Source of the DNA: Flagellimonas sp. HMM57
GTDB taxonomy: Bacteria > Bacteroidota > Bacteroidia > Flavobacteriales > Flavobacteriaceae
NCBI RefSeq assembly: GCF_021390175.1
Contig: NZ_CP090004.1
Span: 3,959,001-4,023,000 of the forward strand
Direction: 5' to 3'
Length of the DNA: 64,000 nt
In this document: piece after piece, positions 25,783-35,092 of the stretch
Position numbering within the stretch: the stretch's first letter is position 1
How the letters are laid out: each line of letters opens with the position of its first letter
Notes under the pieces: model-generated
What the model was told of the DNA's origin: nothing
What the model saw: only the letters and a program-made list of their open reading frames with translations
Database searches by the model: none
Position numbers and translations under genes: made by a program

Positions 25783-26459
25783 TGCGCTTCTTTAAAAAGA
25801 AAAAACCTATCGACCTTCCCAATTTTTGGAAAGATTATGCCACTCTTTTTGAAAAGCCTTTTCCTTCCGATTTAAAGGATGTGCGATATGTTGTGCTGGA
25901 TACCGAAACAACGGGTTTCAATTACGAGCAGGATCGTATGCTATGTATAGGTGCGGTGAAACTGTTTCATAAAAATATTGCGGTGAAAGAAAGTTTTGAG
26001 GTCTATCTCTCTCAAAATCATTACGATGTGGAAAGCGCAGAAATCCACGGAATATTGAAAAAGGAAAATGTGGAATACATTACCGAACTTGAAGCATTAC
26101 AACAGTTCTTGGGCTATGTCAAAAATGATGTCATCGTGGGTCACCATGTGATGTTCGATGTCAACATGATCAATGCTGCATTGGAACGACACGAACTTCC
26201 CAAGTTGAAAAACCAAACATTGGATACTGGATTGCTTTACCGAAGAACGTTGCTCAACACTACGGTACTCCAAAAAAAAGAACACTATTCCTTGGATGAT
26301 TTGGCCGAGAAATTCAGCATCTCCAAAAAAGACAGACATACTGCTTTAGGAGATGCGTTGATTACGGCCATAGCCTTGCTTCACATTATCGATAAGCTTA
26401 AACCAGAAGACCTCAAGGATCTTATTAAAAAACAACGACCTTTAAAATATGGCTTCTAA
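25779..26459 (+). CDS. DnaQ-like 3'-5' exonuclease
   Basis: This 226-residue DEDD exonuclease has ExoI VVLDTETTGFNYEQDRMLCIGAV (Asp and Glu metal ligands), ExoII GHHVMFDVNMINAAL and ExoIII DRHTALGDALITA (His...Asp, DEDDh type). The first ATG overlaps the DUF294 stop (ATGA), with a second ATG three bases later. It is the partner gene of the DUF294/CBS/cNMP protein. Its natural substrate in that context is unknown; homologues are often called DNA polymerase III epsilon-like. Three bases separate its stop from the convergent acs. Confidence 0.88.
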   Translation: MMRFFKKKKPIDLPNFWKDYATLFEKPFPSDLKDVRYVVLDTETTGFNYEQDRMLCIGAVKLFHKNIAVKESFEVYLSQNHYDVESAEIHGILKKENVEYITELEALQQFLGYVKNDVIVGHHVMFDVNMINAALERHELPKLKNQTLDTGLLYRRTLLNTTVLQKKEHYSLDDLAEKFSISKKDRHTALGDALITAIALLHIIDKLKPEDLKDLIKKQRPLKYGF

Positions 26460-26462
26460 GCG

Positions 26463-28370
26463 CTATAAACTCTCCTTCATAATGGCATCCACTACTTCAG
26501 GGTTTAGTAATGTCGAAGTATCGCCTAGATTACTGGTTTCCTTAGAGGCAATTTTCCTTAGAATACGGCGCATAATCTTTCCACTTCGTGTTTTTGGAAG
26601 CCCTATAACAAATTGAATCTTATCCAATTTGGCAATTGGTCCGATATGTTCCGTAATAACCTGATTTATTTCCTTTTTAAGATTGTCACGATCACGGGAT
26701 TCCCCTGTTTCCTTTAAGGTCACGTAGCCATATAGTGCATTTCCTTTGATATCATGGGGAAAGCCTACTATTGCTGACTCCGCAACGGCAGGATGCTCAT
26801 TAATGGCATCTTCAATAGGTGCCGTACCCAAATTATGTCCAGAAACAATGATCACATCATCTACCCTACCCGTAATCCTATAATAACCTACCTCATCACG
26901 GAGCGCACCATCACCTGTAAAATACATTCCCTTAAAAGCACTAAAATAGGTATCCTTGTAGCGTTGATGATCTCCCCAAATGGTCCTGGCGATAGAGGGC
27001 CAAGGAAACCTAATACAAAGCCTTCCGTCAACCTGGTTCCCTTTAATTTCTTTTCCGTTCTCATCCATTAAAACAGGCTGCACACCGGGCATGGGCAATG
27101 TCGCATAGGTGGGTTTGGTAGGGGTCGCGAACGGTATTGGTGAAATTAATACCCCACCTGTTTCGGTTTGCCACCAAGTATCTACAATAGGACACTTTTT
27201 TTCACCGACCTGTTCATTATACCAATGCCATGCTTCCTCATTAATGGGTTCACCAACAGTACCCAATACTTTTAAACTAGAGAGATCATGCTCCGTTATA
27301 AAATCAAGGTTTTCCTTTGCTAAGGCCCTGATTGCCGTTGGTGCAGTATAAAAATGGGTGATTTTATGCTTTTGGACCACATCCCAAAACCGACCAAAAT
27401 CAGGATAAGAGGGTACTCCTTCGAACATAACGGTAGTGGCTCCATTGGCCAAGGGGCCATAAACGATATAAGAGTGGCCCGTGATCCAACCAATATCAGC
27501 CGTACACCAGTAGATATCGTCTTCACGGTATTGGAATACATTTTTAAACGTATAGGCCGTGTAGACCATATAGCCTCCAATGGTATGCACCATACCTTTA
27601 GGTTTGCCCGTTGAACCTGAGGTGTACAGGATAAACAATGGGTCTTCCGCATCCATGATATCCGCTGTATAATCGGCGTACGCTTTATCCAACAAAGGTT
27701 GCAACCATTTGTCCCTACCTTTTTTCATATTGATGTTGGATTTTATCCGTTTAGCTACCAAAACCGTTTCAACATCAGGACATTTTTCCAAAGCTTCATC
27801 TACAATTCCTTTTAAGTCGATGGTTTTTGCACCACGGTACGAACCATCTGATGTGATGACCATTTTTGCACCACAATCATTGATTCGAGTTCCCAACGCA
27901 GTAGAGGAAAAACCAGCAAAAACTACAGAGTGGATTGCGCCAACACGTGCACAGGCCAATAGTGAAATTGCCAATTCCGGAATCATGGGCAAATAAATAA
28001 CTACCCTATCCCCTTTTTCAATACCATTGTCCTTTAGTACATTGGCGAACTTGCACACTTTTTCGTGAAGTTGTTTATATGTAATGTGCTGTGCTTCTTC
28101 TTTTGGGTCATTGGGTTCAAACAGGATTGCTGTTTTGTCTCCCCTAACTGGTAAATGGCGGTCAAGGCAATTCTCCGTTATGTTCAGTTTTGCACCTTTG
28201 AACCAATTGATCTCTGGTTTGGAAAAATCCCATTCCAAGACGCTGTCCCATCTTTTACGCCAAACAAAGTGCTCTTCGGCAACCTCTTCCCAGAAACTCT
28301 CTGGATTTCTGACGGATTTACGATAGACTTGATAGTATTCCTCAAAATGTTTTATGTGATAATTACTCAT
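26463..28370 (-). CDS. acs: Acetate-CoA ligase (AMP-forming)
   Basis: This 635-residue enzyme activates acetate to acetyl-CoA through acetyl-AMP. Recognisable motifs are DPLFILYTSGSTGKPKGMVH (phosphate loop), IYWCTADIGWITGHSYIVYGPL, VDTWWQTETGGVLISP, YFTGDGALRDEVGYYRITGRVDDVI, and the C-terminal LPKTRSGKIMRR, whose lysine before IMRR is the site of regulatory acetylation in well-studied Acs. It is the last gene of a minus-strand run that includes a two-component system and an ActP-like symporter, consistent with acetate scavenging. Confidence 0.96.
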   Translation of the reverse strand: MSNYHIKHFEEYYQVYRKSVRNPESFWEEVAEEHFVWRKRWDSVLEWDFSKPEINWFKGAKLNITENCLDRHLPVRGDKTAILFEPNDPKEEAQHITYKQLHEKVCKFANVLKDNGIEKGDRVVIYLPMIPELAISLLACARVGAIHSVVFAGFSSTALGTRINDCGAKMVITSDGSYRGAKTIDLKGIVDEALEKCPDVETVLVAKRIKSNINMKKGRDKWLQPLLDKAYADYTADIMDAEDPLFILYTSGSTGKPKGMVHTIGGYMVYTAYTFKNVFQYREDDIYWCTADIGWITGHSYIVYGPLANGATTVMFEGVPSYPDFGRFWDVVQKHKITHFYTAPTAIRALAKENLDFITEHDLSSLKVLGTVGEPINEEAWHWYNEQVGEKKCPIVDTWWQTETGGVLISPIPFATPTKPTYATLPMPGVQPVLMDENGKEIKGNQVDGRLCIRFPWPSIARTIWGDHQRYKDTYFSAFKGMYFTGDGALRDEVGYYRITGRVDDVIIVSGHNLGTAPIEDAINEHPAVAESAIVGFPHDIKGNALYGYVTLKETGESRDRDNLKKEINQVITEHIGPIAKLDKIQFVIGLPKTRSGKIMRRILRKIASKETSNLGDTSTLLNPEVVDAIMKESL

Positions 28371-28416
28371 GATCTTTTCGTTTAAGTTATATTTATTTCA
28401 GTGTCTGTTTATTTAG

Positions 28417-28785
28417 TTATGCTATCAATTGCTCTACATCCTTGACTATTTTTTTAATGGAAAAAGGTTTGGTCATATAGCCGTCCGCTCCCAACTTCAT
28501 TCCTTTTTCCACATCCGCCAGTTTACTTTTGGCAGATAAAAAGATAATCTTGGTCTCTTTCAATTCTTTGTTTTCCTTTATTTTCTGAAGGGTTTCATAG
28601 CCATCCATTTGTGGCATCATGATATCAAGTAGGATAATATGGGGCGTTTGTTTGTCGGCAATTTCCAATGCCTCTTTTCCATCCCTTGCAATAAACACCT
28701 CAAAGTCCTTTTTCTTGAAGGCATACTCCAAGGACATTACGATATTGGGTTCATCATCTACAATCAGTATTTTTTTCACGCTCAT
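28417..28785 (-). CDS. Single-domain response regulator
   Basis: This 122-residue receiver-only protein has the acidic pair in LIVDDEPN, the phosphoacceptor Asp54 in HIILLDIMMPQMDGYE, and the conserved Lys in IIFLSAKSK. There is no output domain, so it must signal through a partner. Its start overlaps the stop of the symporter-histidine kinase gene by four bases, so it is the obvious phosphorylation partner of that kinase. How an isolated receiver would control acs or actP expression is not shown by the sequence. Confidence 0.93.
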   Translation of the reverse strand: MSVKKILIVDDEPNIVMSLEYAFKKKDFEVFIARDGKEALEIADKQTPHIILLDIMMPQMDGYETLQKIKENKELKETKIIFLSAKSKLADVEKGMKLGADGYMTKPFSIKKIVKDVEQLIA

Positions 28786-31469
28786 TTTAATTTAGGAATA
28801 GTAAAAACCATTCGGGCACCATTGGTATATGAAGCATCCGCCCATATACTTCCTTTGTGGCTTTCTATAATTTTTTTACAGATGGCCAATCCAAACCCAC
28901 TGCCCTGTGGTTTTTTGGTATTCTGGTTTTTTGACTGATAAAACTTTTCAAAAATATAGTTGTGCTCTTCTTTGGGAATCCCTTTTCCGTTATCCTCAAC
29001 AGCAACTTCTATGGTTTCATTGGTTTCTTCCAATAGAATTTTGATGACGCCCTTGTTTTCCTCGGTAAACTTTAAGGAATTTGATAACAGATTGGTAAAT
29101 ACCTGAAGAATTCGGTCTTCATCATAAAGACCAATCAAAAGGATATCGTTTTCAAACAGCACTTTCACTCCCCTTTTATTTGCTATTTGTGCAATACCAT
29201 TGATAGCTTTTTTGATGGTGTTGTTGATCTTATGGCTCTTTACGTCCAATTCAGCACGATCACTTGATAATTTTTCAAGGTCAAGAATATTGTGTATCAG
29301 AACAGCTAAACGGTCCGTATCCTTGCTTATATTTTTAAGAAAGCGTTTTCGAAGTTCAGAGGGCATTTCTTCATCCTCCAAAACTTCGGAAGCAGCTTTT
29401 ATTGAGGTAATAGGTGTTTTAAGTTCATGGGCCACAGTATCTAGAAAATCATCCTTTTGTTTATCCTGATTCCTCAGTTCTTGATTTACTATTTTTAACT
29501 GATTTGCCATATTGGATAGCTCGGCCGACTTTTCTACCAACAGTTTATTATTCGCCTTGGTTTCTTTTGTATCCTCCAATATGTTCAAGACCTCAACAAG
29601 ACTAATGGGTTTTTCTTTGGAAACCGATGATAACAAAATCTTGGCAGAGGCGCTACCAATACTACCCGTTAGAAGTTTTTCGGAAAAGTTGATCAGTCTT
29701 GCATCCGCCTTTTCTTCAGTTTCCGATATGTTGTACTTCCGATTAAAAATATTGAATGCCCTATTGGTTCGTTGCTCACCCAAAAAGCGGTATAACAGTT
29801 CTTTAATGTCCGTGACGTAAGCTTCGCCCTTCCAAACAAAAGCACCTTCTTGTAAGTTTTCGTAATTTTCGTTGTGAACAAAAATTTCTGCATAATTACG
29901 TTCCCGGTAATTCCCTTTCGATAACACAGAAATTGAAACAAATCCCAATAAATTAAAACTCAAACTCCATAAAAAGGTATTGCTCTCCGGTGTCAAATAA
30001 TCAATTCCGAACAATTGCGATGGCCTTAACCATGTTGCTCCAAAAGGTCCACGTGTCGCAAACACACTACTTATGTTCATTGAATCAACTATTATTGGTG
30101 AAATCAATGTATACACTACCACAAGAAGACCAATTACTATTCCCGCTTTTGCAGCCTTTGCAGTACCCCTTCGCCAAAACAGCCCAAAAAAGAAGGATGG
30201 TGCCAATTGCGAAATGACCACAAAAGAAATTAGGCCAATGGAATACAGCGACAATTGGTTCGAAAAATTAATGTAAAAGAAATAGGCAAAAATAATGAGG
30301 GTAAAAACTGCTATTCTCCGAATGTTCTTGATGTTTTTTGAATTTGCCTCAGGATTACCCTCGACCATTTTCTTTAGAAATCCGTACGGGATTATCACAT
30401 TGTTGCTGACCATGGTAGAAAGTGCCAATGTAGACACCACGATCATGGAAATTACCGCAGAAAATCCACCTATAAATACCAAACCAGATAGAAAGACGTT
30501 GCCCTCTTGCAAGGGTAGTAGCAACGTGTAATAATCTGGGTTTACATTTCCCGAAAGCCTTATGTTTCCTGCCCATGCAATGAAAATCACAAAAATATTG
30601 AACAGCAACAAGTATAGCGGAAACAACCAGATAGCTTTCTTTAAGTGACGTTCCTTTTCATTTTCGACCACTGCAACGTGAAATTGACGTGGTAGCAGGA
30701 AAATGGCAAAAAAGGAAAGACAAATGGTAAACAGCCAGTTAAAGCCATTCTCCAATCCGCCAAATGATGATAATCGTTCAAAATTTTCCGTTTGTAATGC
30801 CTGTTCGTAAACATCTCCGGTACCATTGAAAAGATAAAACGTTACATAGATTCCTACTATCAAAAAGAATACTAGTTTCAAAATAGATTCAAGAGCAACT
30901 GTAGCTATAATACCTTTCTTGCGTTGCGATGCATCTGTTGAAAGTGTCCCAAAAAATGCTACAAAAATTGCTATCAATAAGGCGATGTAAAATGTAGAAT
31001 CATCTAAAATACCTGTTGTGCTATAGCTTTGGTCAGAAGTAATAATTTCAAAAGTTTCCGATACTGCTTTTAACTGTAATGAGATATAGGGTATCGTTGC
31101 CAAAAGACAGGTTACGGTGACCAAAGCTCCTAAAAGGCGATTGTTCCCATAGCGCATCGAAATAAAATCGGCAATACTCGAAATCTTTTGCTGCTTGGAG
31201 ATACGAATGATTTTCCGCATGATGACAATCCATAACGGCAATGCAATTACGGGACCAAGATAAATGGTAAGAAAGCTTATACCCGACTTTGAAGCAATGC
31301 CCACACTACCATAGTAGGTCCAAGCGGTACAGTATACCGCTAAAGAAAGTACATAAATATAGGGATTGTTGACCCACTTGCTTTTCCGGTTTTTTTCTGC
31401 GTAGTAGGCTATGAAAAACAAAAAAGCCAGGTAACAAACGATAATCAATATGAGCAAATAGTTACTCAT
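28782..31469 (-). CDS. Sodium:solute symporter-fused sensor histidine kinase (CbrA-like)
   Basis: This 895-residue protein joins an SSS-type transporter domain (residues about 1-520, some 13 helices) to a cytoplasmic linker and a histidine kinase. The kinase half has the H-box DDFLDTVAHELKTPITSIKA, an N-box with NLLSNSLKFTEEN, and G-boxes EDNGKGIPKEEHNYIFEKFYQ and GSGFGLAICKKIIESHKG. Such proteins (CbrA, CrbS) sense or transport a solute; in gamma-proteobacteria CrbS/CrbR controls acetate switching through acs. Here the receiver gene directly follows, and acs and actP are neighbours, so acetate control is a reasonable inference. Confidence 0.93.
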   Translation of the reverse strand: MSNYLLILIIVCYLAFLFFIAYYAEKNRKSKWVNNPYIYVLSLAVYCTAWTYYGSVGIASKSGISFLTIYLGPVIALPLWIVIMRKIIRISKQQKISSIADFISMRYGNNRLLGALVTVTCLLATIPYISLQLKAVSETFEIITSDQSYSTTGILDDSTFYIALLIAIFVAFFGTLSTDASQRKKGIIATVALESILKLVFFLIVGIYVTFYLFNGTGDVYEQALQTENFERLSSFGGLENGFNWLFTICLSFFAIFLLPRQFHVAVVENEKERHLKKAIWLFPLYLLLFNIFVIFIAWAGNIRLSGNVNPDYYTLLLPLQEGNVFLSGLVFIGGFSAVISMIVVSTLALSTMVSNNVIIPYGFLKKMVEGNPEANSKNIKNIRRIAVFTLIIFAYFFYINFSNQLSLYSIGLISFVVISQLAPSFFFGLFWRRGTAKAAKAGIVIGLLVVVYTLISPIIVDSMNISSVFATRGPFGATWLRPSQLFGIDYLTPESNTFLWSLSFNLLGFVSISVLSKGNYRERNYAEIFVHNENYENLQEGAFVWKGEAYVTDIKELLYRFLGEQRTNRAFNIFNRKYNISETEEKADARLINFSEKLLTGSIGSASAKILLSSVSKEKPISLVEVLNILEDTKETKANNKLLVEKSAELSNMANQLKIVNQELRNQDKQKDDFLDTVAHELKTPITSIKAASEVLEDEEMPSELRKRFLKNISKDTDRLAVLIHNILDLEKLSSDRAELDVKSHKINNTIKKAINGIAQIANKRGVKVLFENDILLIGLYDEDRILQVFTNLLSNSLKFTEENKGVIKILLEETNETIEVAVEDNGKGIPKEEHNYIFEKFYQSKNQNTKKPQGSGFGLAICKKIIESHKGSIWADASYTNGARMVFTIPKLK

Positions 31470-31668
31470 AGTACTTTTTCAGGATTAAAAATGAAACTAT
31501 AATTGCAACAAACCAGCTTAAAAAAATAAAGACGTAAAATATGGGGAAACCGAACAGTTGTGCATCACCATCAAAAATGGTTACAAAAGGAACATTCCAT
31601 AAAAAGAATAGCAGTACGGCCAGTACCACTAATTTTTGCTGATGTCTTTTCTTCATTTTCATTTTCAA
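31462..31668 (-). CDS. Small two-helix membrane protein
   Basis: This protein of up to 68 residues has three in-frame ATG codons at its beginning (31668, 31662, 31656), a basic N-terminus, and two hydrophobic helices (LVVLAVLLFFLWNVPFVTIF and FYVFIFLSWFVAIIVSFLIL). It overlaps the start of the histidine kinase gene by eight bases. Small proteins of this shape (DUF3311-like) accompany SSS transporters, so it may be a subunit of the transporter domain of the kinase or of the ActP-like symporter upstream. Confidence 0.75.
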   Translation of the reverse strand: MKMKMKKRHQQKLVVLAVLLFFLWNVPFVTIFDGDAQLFGFPIFYVFIFLSWFVAIIVSFLILKKYYE

Positions 31669-31750
31669 GAGGTGCTTTTGTTGAAATTACAAAAAACGGT
31701 GCGGCAGTCGTTCGCCAGCACCGCTTTTTTAACAATCAACTAATTTAATA

Positions 31751-33466
31751 TTAGTGAGATGACGCTTCGCCAGCTCCACTGGGTATTCGTATATCCTCAA
31801 CAATTTGCTGAACATTCTCTGGCGGTGCTTTTGTGAATCTATTGACCACTAAGGAAACTGCAAAGTTTACCAGCATGGCGATAGTACCAAAACCTTCAGG
31901 TGAAATGCCAAACCACCAAGATGCTTTAAGACCTTCTACTGCTGACTTGCCTCCATCAAAAATGCCGAACTTAAATTTCAACATGTAGAAAAGCATCAAT
32001 AAAATACCGACTACCATTCCCGCAACAGCACCTTCCTTGTTCATTTTCTTGTAAAAAATCCCTAATACAATGGCAGGGAAAAATGAGGCCGCAGCAAGTC
32101 CAAATGCCAATGCTACTACGGCAGCGACAAAGCCTGGCGGGTTTATTCCAAAATAACCAGCAATTACGACCGCAACCGTAGCGGCACCACGAGCAGCCCA
32201 TAGTTCTCCTTTTTCAGAAATATTAGGAACAAAGATTTTCTTTACCAAATCGTGGGATACCGATGATGAAATCACCAACAGAAGGCCAGCAGCCGTAGAA
32301 AGTGCGGCAGCAAGACCACCTGCAGCTACGAGCGCAATGACCCAAGCGGGTAGATTTGCAATCTCGGGATTGGCCAATACCATAATGTCCCTATCCACGG
32401 TCAATTCATTTTTAGCTTTATCCGCCACGTATTGAATTTTTCCATCCTTATTTTTATCATCAAACGCGAGGAGCCCCGTACCTTCCCAGTTTTTAAACCA
32501 TTCAGGCATAGATGAATATTCTTTGTCGCTCACCGTTTCGATCATATTGGTTCTTGCAAATACAGCAACTGCCGGTGCTGTAGTATAAAGTATAGCGATA
32601 AGCAACAATGCCAATCCAGCTGACTTACGGGCATCTTTCACTCTTTTTACGGTAAAAAACCGAACAATCACGTGTGGAAGTCCAGCAGTTCCTACCATTA
32701 ATGCCAAGGTAATTGCAAATACATCTACTAAACTTTTAGAGCCGGACGTATACTCTGCAAATCCAAGCTCTGTGGATAACCCGTTCAATTTTTCCAATAA
32801 ATAAACCCCAGAACCATCATTTACAGTGCTTCCCATTCCCAATTGTGGAATAGGATTCCCGGTCATTTGTATGGAGATAAAAATTGCTGGGACCATGAAG
32901 GCGAATATCAAAACACAGTATTGTGCCACCTGGGTATAGGTAATCCCTTTCATTCCACCTAAAACGGCATAGAAAAGCACAATCACCATCCCAATAATGA
33001 CCCCGGTATTGATATCAACTTCCAAGAATCTGGAAAAAACGACTCCCACCCCACGCATTTGTCCTGCTACATAGGTGAAGGACACCAGCAAAGCACAAAA
33101 AACGGCTACCATTCTAGCAGTATTGGAATAGTAGCGATCTCCGATAAAATCAGGTACCGTAAACTTACCAAACTTTCGTAGGTAGGGTGCTAATAAAAGT
33201 GCCAATAGTACATAGCCTCCGGTCCATCCCATCAAATATACTGATCCATCATATCCTGCAAAGGCAATGATACCTGCCATGGAAATAAAGGATGCAGCGG
33301 ACATCCAATCTGCAGCTGTGGCCATGGCATTGGCCAATGGGGAAACGCCTCCTCCAGCAACATAAAATTCTTTTGTAGATCCTGCCCTGGACCAAATTGC
33401 TATTCCTATATAAAGACCAAAGGTTAGGGCAACCAACACATAGGTCCAAATTTGAACATCGTTCAT
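31751..33466 (-). CDS. actP: Cation/acetate symporter (ActP-like SSS)
   Basis: This 571-residue SSS protein has the ActP-type opening: SRAGSTKEFYVAGGGVSPLANAMATAADWMSAASFI, then GWTGGYVLLALLLAPYLRKFGKFTVPDFIGDRYY, and AGLPHVIVRFFTVKRVKDARKSAG. A charged insert of about 60 residues (near 320-385, including DDKNKDGKIQ, which resembles a calcium loop) interrupts the helices. It probably takes up acetate or other short carboxylates with sodium. The DUF4212 small subunit gene lies just upstream and acs downstream, which supports the assignment. Confidence 0.85.
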   Translation of the reverse strand: MNDVQIWTYVLVALTFGLYIGIAIWSRAGSTKEFYVAGGGVSPLANAMATAADWMSAASFISMAGIIAFAGYDGSVYLMGWTGGYVLLALLLAPYLRKFGKFTVPDFIGDRYYSNTARMVAVFCALLVSFTYVAGQMRGVGVVFSRFLEVDINTGVIIGMVIVLFYAVLGGMKGITYTQVAQYCVLIFAFMVPAIFISIQMTGNPIPQLGMGSTVNDGSGVYLLEKLNGLSTELGFAEYTSGSKSLVDVFAITLALMVGTAGLPHVIVRFFTVKRVKDARKSAGLALLLIAILYTTAPAVAVFARTNMIETVSDKEYSSMPEWFKNWEGTGLLAFDDKNKDGKIQYVADKAKNELTVDRDIMVLANPEIANLPAWVIALVAAGGLAAALSTAAGLLLVISSSVSHDLVKKIFVPNISEKGELWAARGAATVAVVIAGYFGINPPGFVAAVVALAFGLAAASFFPAIVLGIFYKKMNKEGAVAGMVVGILLMLFYMLKFKFGIFDGGKSAVEGLKASWWFGISPEGFGTIAMLVNFAVSLVVNRFTKAPPENVQQIVEDIRIPSGAGEASSH

Positions 33467-33490
33467 ATCGTAGTATTTTTTAGTTAGTTA

Positions 33491-33751
33491 TTACTCGTCG
33501 TAGCCGTATTTTTTATCCAGCTTGTTCATTAATCGCACATAGACGAAAATCAAGATTACAAATGTGTAGATCGATCCTTGTTGCGCAAACCAAAATCCTA
33601 GTTTAAAACCACCAATTTGAATGGTATTGAGTGCATCTTTAAAAATAATGGCAGCTCCATAGGAAACAGCGAACCAAATGGTTAAGAGGATGAAAAGATA
33701 TCTAAGGTTCTCTTTCCAGTAGGCGGATGCTTTTTGTTGTTTTTCTGACAT
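33491..33751 (-). CDS. DUF4212 small subunit of a sodium:solute symporter
   Basis: This 86-residue membrane protein matches DUF4212: KASAYWKENLRYLFILLTIWFAVSYGAAIIF, then LGFWFAQQGSIYTFVILIFVYVRLMNKLDKKYG. It has two helices and is encoded 24 bases before the ActP-like gene. DUF4212 proteins are regularly found in this position and are thought to be a small symporter subunit; direct proof is limited. Confidence 0.92.
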   Translation of the reverse strand: MSEKQQKASAYWKENLRYLFILLTIWFAVSYGAAIIFKDALNTIQIGGFKLGFWFAQQGSIYTFVILIFVYVRLMNKLDKKYGYDE

Positions 33752-33763
33752 AATTCGTTCGTT

Positions 33764-34993
33764 TTATAAATAAATCATTGCTTGAACAGTGAATATTCCA
33801 TTGCTATCACCATCTCCATATTTGAAGTTGGAATATTCAAAAGATAGTTTGGAATGGTGTCCGGTAAAGTAAATGTTCCCTCCAACTCCAAATCGATTTG
33901 CTGAATCATCAATAGCGTCTACGCTTCTGTTTTGATAAGAAAGATAGGGCTGAAAGCGAGTTTTGTCCGTTTCACCGGCCAGTAGATAACCTACATGCCC
34001 ATATATCATGTTCCCAGAATCATACGTTGTTCCCAAGGCAAAATCACGGCCATAATCATTAGTTTGGAATTTAGCATAGGCTGTAATCGCACTGCCGTCA
34101 TTTCCCAGAGGAGTATCATAAAAAGCATCCACTGCAAAGATTGAAACGTCTTCTCCCGACAATTCTCCAGCTGTATTGGCAACTACAGAGCCATTGGGAT
34201 GCACCAAAAAGCCAGCACCAATATTGAACACTTTTTTGCTCCCCAAATAAGTACCTACTTTATAGGGAAGGAAATTCGATTCTTGATCCAAGAAATTATA
34301 TGAAAAATACCCTTGCACCAGTTTTCCTGCATCTCGGGAGCCCAACAATCTTCTCCCTGCATATATTGCCGAGCCGTCCGGGGTTGGTGCTACATCTGCC
34401 TGAAGATTATTTGTACCTGCTTCATCCAAAGAAAGATTATAGAACAGTCTGCCAAATTTTCCTTTGATGTATACACCGATGTGCCTTGCAAATTGGTCGG
34501 AAAGCCCCAAAACTGCCCACGACTGTCGGTTGTTGTCCAAAGTCATAAAGTTTAGGGTACTGGCACTGTTCAATCTAGAAATTCCATTCCAATAGTGCAA
34601 TCCAGCTCCTATTTGATGATTATCGTCATAAGACCATTCTCCCCAAAAATCGTGAAAGAACAATTGGGAGTTTGCCCCAGTACCTATGGCACTCTGATTT
34701 CCACCATTTAATGAATTTAAACCCAAATGGGTCAAAATCATAAATTTTTTATTTAACTGTGTATAGGTGAGCAATCGGGCCCTACGTACACTAAGATTAA
34801 ATTTGCTCGCATCGTCTGCGACATTGTCATTATATTGTGCCCAAAACTGACCCCATGCAATTATTCTAAAATATTTAGAGCCATCTTCATTCAGTTTTAC
34901 TTTGTAACCTCCGTCATATTCAGTGCTACCTTGTGAATGAACTACCTGTATGACCAGCAAGGCAAGTGCCAGTCCAAAGACTACTTTTTTCAT
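33764..34993 (-). CDS. Outer-membrane porin (OprO/OprP-like barrel)
   Basis: This 409-residue protein has a signal peptide (MKKVVFGLALALLVIQVVHSQ) followed by a barrel with regular alternating strands: KYFRIIAWGQFWAQYND, SVRRARLLTYTQLNKKFMILTHLG, FHDFWGEWSYDDNHQIGAGLHYWNG, GDGDSNGIFTVQAMIYL at the end. The RRARL motif after the second strand is common in phosphate-selective porin O/P-type proteins. It heads the DUF4212-symporter-kinase-acs run (12-base gap to DUF4212), so it may supply the outer-membrane step of carboxylate uptake. Confidence 0.8.
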   Translation of the reverse strand: MKKVVFGLALALLVIQVVHSQGSTEYDGGYKVKLNEDGSKYFRIIAWGQFWAQYNDNVADDASKFNLSVRRARLLTYTQLNKKFMILTHLGLNSLNGGNQSAIGTGANSQLFFHDFWGEWSYDDNHQIGAGLHYWNGISRLNSASTLNFMTLDNNRQSWAVLGLSDQFARHIGVYIKGKFGRLFYNLSLDEAGTNNLQADVAPTPDGSAIYAGRRLLGSRDAGKLVQGYFSYNFLDQESNFLPYKVGTYLGSKKVFNIGAGFLVHPNGSVVANTAGELSGEDVSIFAVDAFYDTPLGNDGSAITAYAKFQTNDYGRDFALGTTYDSGNMIYGHVGYLLAGETDKTRFQPYLSYQNRSVDAIDDSANRFGVGGNIYFTGHHSKLSFEYSNFKYGDGDSNGIFTVQAMIYL

Positions 34994-35092
34994 TTTCAGT
35001 TGTTATTTAGTGATTTGTTGCATGCACTACGAACATCCAAAAAAAACAGTGTGAAAGAAAACTTAATATACTTTAGTGGTAATTAAGTATAG

